Source of the DNA: Bondarzewia mesenterica | Taxonomy: Eukaryota > Basidiomycota > Agaricomycetes > Russulales > Bondarzewiaceae | DNA length: 18,022 nucleotides | Reading direction: 5' to 3' | Assembly: GCA_004802705.1 (NCBI GenBank) | Contig: SGPL01000623.1 | Span: 1 to 18,022, forward strand | Part shown: one piece after another, positions 17,150 to 18,022 of the stretch | How positions within the stretch are numbered: the stretch's first letter is position 1 | Layout of the letters: each line of letters starts with the position of its first letter | Program-made: the position numbers and the translations under genes | The notes under the pieces: generated by a model | What the model was told of the DNA's origin: nothing | The model's input: the letters and a program-made list of their open reading frames with translations, nothing else | Database searches by the model: none

Positions 17150-17467
17150 TGTAATGTCTGCGATATTTGAAATGAAACTACGATGATTTATGAGTTTGGA
17201 GAAGTAGAGATAGGAAGAAATGAAGACAGAGGTAAAAATAAAAATAAAATGAGAAAATAGAGAATAGCTCAGTAGATCATCATGGCCATAAAACCTTAGG
17301 AGGTTTGCACAAATCTGATCAGATTGTTAATGTGACTTAGAAACACAGAATATGAAGATGTCAATGAAGTACTAGTGATACGAAAAGAAGGGCAAAGAGG
17401 TTGCAAAGTCTTACAAAAATTGTTAGAAACAGTAGTGATGAATGGAATGAGAATATCGTAGATATCA
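17150..17467 (-). repeat. Probable 3' LTR of the gypsy element (318 bp)
   Basis: On the plus strand it runs TGTAATGTCTGCGATATT ... GAATATCGTAGATATCA, so it has TG..CA ends. TCTGCGATATT near one end is inverted as AATATCGTAGA near the other, with one transition mismatch. A purine tract (plus-strand complement CCTCCTCCC, 17471-17479) sits directly outside the coding-side end. The matching 5' LTR and target duplication are outside the window, so the edges rest on these internal signs only. The 5 bases outside are TTTTA (17145-17149). Confidence 0.6.
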
Positions 17468-18022
17468 ATCCTCCTCCCAACTGAAATATCGACTATCCTC
17501 AGTCGCAAGTATATGAGGGAGAAGGTTTTGTTAAGCCTAGTCAAGATCTTTATCCTGCGAGGTTGTGAGGTCATCGTCCAACACCTCAGGATCAGCAGTG
17601 GGTGAGGCTTTGAGTTCTTGAAGACATTGCACAGAAATATTGAGTAGCTTATTGAGGTCAGGAAGGGGGATGGACTAGTGAGCAAAGTAGGGGATAATAT
17701 GGAAGGTGGCGACAGGGTGATCATAAACAGAGCCATTGAGTTTGCAGAGGATATAAGCACCACTATAGTTTATAGAGATGACGATGAGTGGATCAGTATA
17801 GTGAGGTCACATCTTGTAGTTGAGGGACTTCTTGATCATACTATATCGCATAAGGATGAGCAAGTTAAATTGAAAGTCAAAGTCGTAGATGGTGGCGATG
17901 TGGTCACATTCGAACTTGATTGCAGCTTGGATGCGAGCTTCGTAAACCTTAGAATGAAGGGAGGTGAGGTTAGATTTATGTTTCTAGAGGGCAATAGCAT
18001 AGTGGGCAATAAGATCAGTGGA
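17465..18022 (-). pseudogene. pol: Ty3/gypsy pol, integrase C-terminal region, broken
   Basis: The minus strand gives the C-terminal part of a fungal gypsy polyprotein: SKVYEARIQAAIKFECDHIA, YDFDFQFNLLILMRYSMIKK, SLNYKM, PLIVISINYSGAYILCKLNG and SVYDHPVATFHIIPYFAH. This is the region after the integrase core, with the conserved block that normally reads close to DFDF..GDLVLMRN...EKSL..KMRPRY.GPLIV. Several arginines are lost to His, Tyr or stop, as CpG change predicts. Stops lie at 17986-17984, 17809-17807 (in the KMRPRY block), 17677-17675, 17539-17537 and 17533-17531. TGA at 17467-17465 coincides with the first bases of the LTR and may be the natural end. Catalytic domains lie beyond the window. 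Confidence 0.72.
17469..17480 (-). other. Polypurine tract of the gypsy element
   Basis: On the minus strand TGGGAGGAGGAT lies directly upstream of the TGATATC start of the LTR, the expected position for the plus-strand primer. Confidence 0.6.

Larger units (their letters stand above)
17150..18022 (-). mobile_element. 3' end of a Ty3/gypsy-type LTR retrotransposon, cut by the window edge
   Basis: On the minus strand the order is integrase C-terminus, polypurine tract, LTR, as at the 3' end of an LTR element. The rest of the element should continue to the right of 18022. The coding part has several stops, so this copy is also inactive. Confidence 0.72.

Noticed and set aside
17296..17763. Minus-strand ORF of 155 codons
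   Set aside because: It crosses the gypsy pol end, PPT and LTR in a different frame from the recognised integrase C-terminus, so it is a shadow.

Overview
The window looks like a transposon-dense, gene-poor stretch of a fungal nuclear genome, most likely a basidiomycete. The reasons are a Ty1/copia element of fungal type, the tail of a Ty3/gypsy polyprotein of the kind common in Agaricomycetes, and a decayed gene resembling the N-terminal part of fungal PPS1-type dual-specificity phosphatases. The host assignment is inference. I found no intact cellular protein-coding gene. Every protein-like stretch is broken by stop codons, and most breaks fit C-to-T or G-to-A transitions.

Layout. 1-735 (minus): decayed PPS1-like gene, running off the left edge. 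1045-6457 (plus): complete but dead Ty1/copia retrotransposon with two 301-bp LTRs, a 5-bp target duplication (TAGTT), a primer site complementary to the anticodon arm of initiator tRNA-Met, gag, protease, integrase, reverse transcriptase and RNase H remnants, and a run of five polypurine blocks before the 3' LTR. 6659-9066: two tandem copies of a non-coding unit of about 1.1-1.3 kb carrying an iteron-like AGTAAATTT series. 9139-9222: a 28-bp minisatellite, followed by a coding-like minus-strand fragment and a patch of 39 ambiguous bases (9714-10023). 10188-10604: a 417-bp MITE-like element with inverted termini of about 35 bp. 11916-12311: an unrecognised decayed plus-strand coding stretch. 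12433-12600, 12913-12968 and 14051-14215: small tandem repeats. 15497-16216 (minus): an unrecognised decayed gene with about 240 readable codons. 16579-17082 (plus): a decayed cysteine-containing ORF. 17150-18022 (minus): the 3' end of a Ty3/gypsy element (LTR, polypurine tract, integrase C-terminus) running off the right edge.

How the parts relate. The clearest theme is mutational. The two copia LTRs differ at 24 sites by my hand alignment. All 24 are transitions, and about 18 lie at positions explained by an ancestral CpG. The copia polyprotein has 23 premature stops but only two inferred frameshifts. The same style of decay appears in the gypsy remnant, the MITE termini, the tandem 1.1-kb units and the pseudogenes. 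This suggests a CpG-directed silencing or mutation process acting over the whole region. I saw no convincing undescribed multi-gene system. The most notable items are the half-tRNA-type primer site, the CpG-transition signature, the polypurine block array and the iteron-bearing tandem unit.
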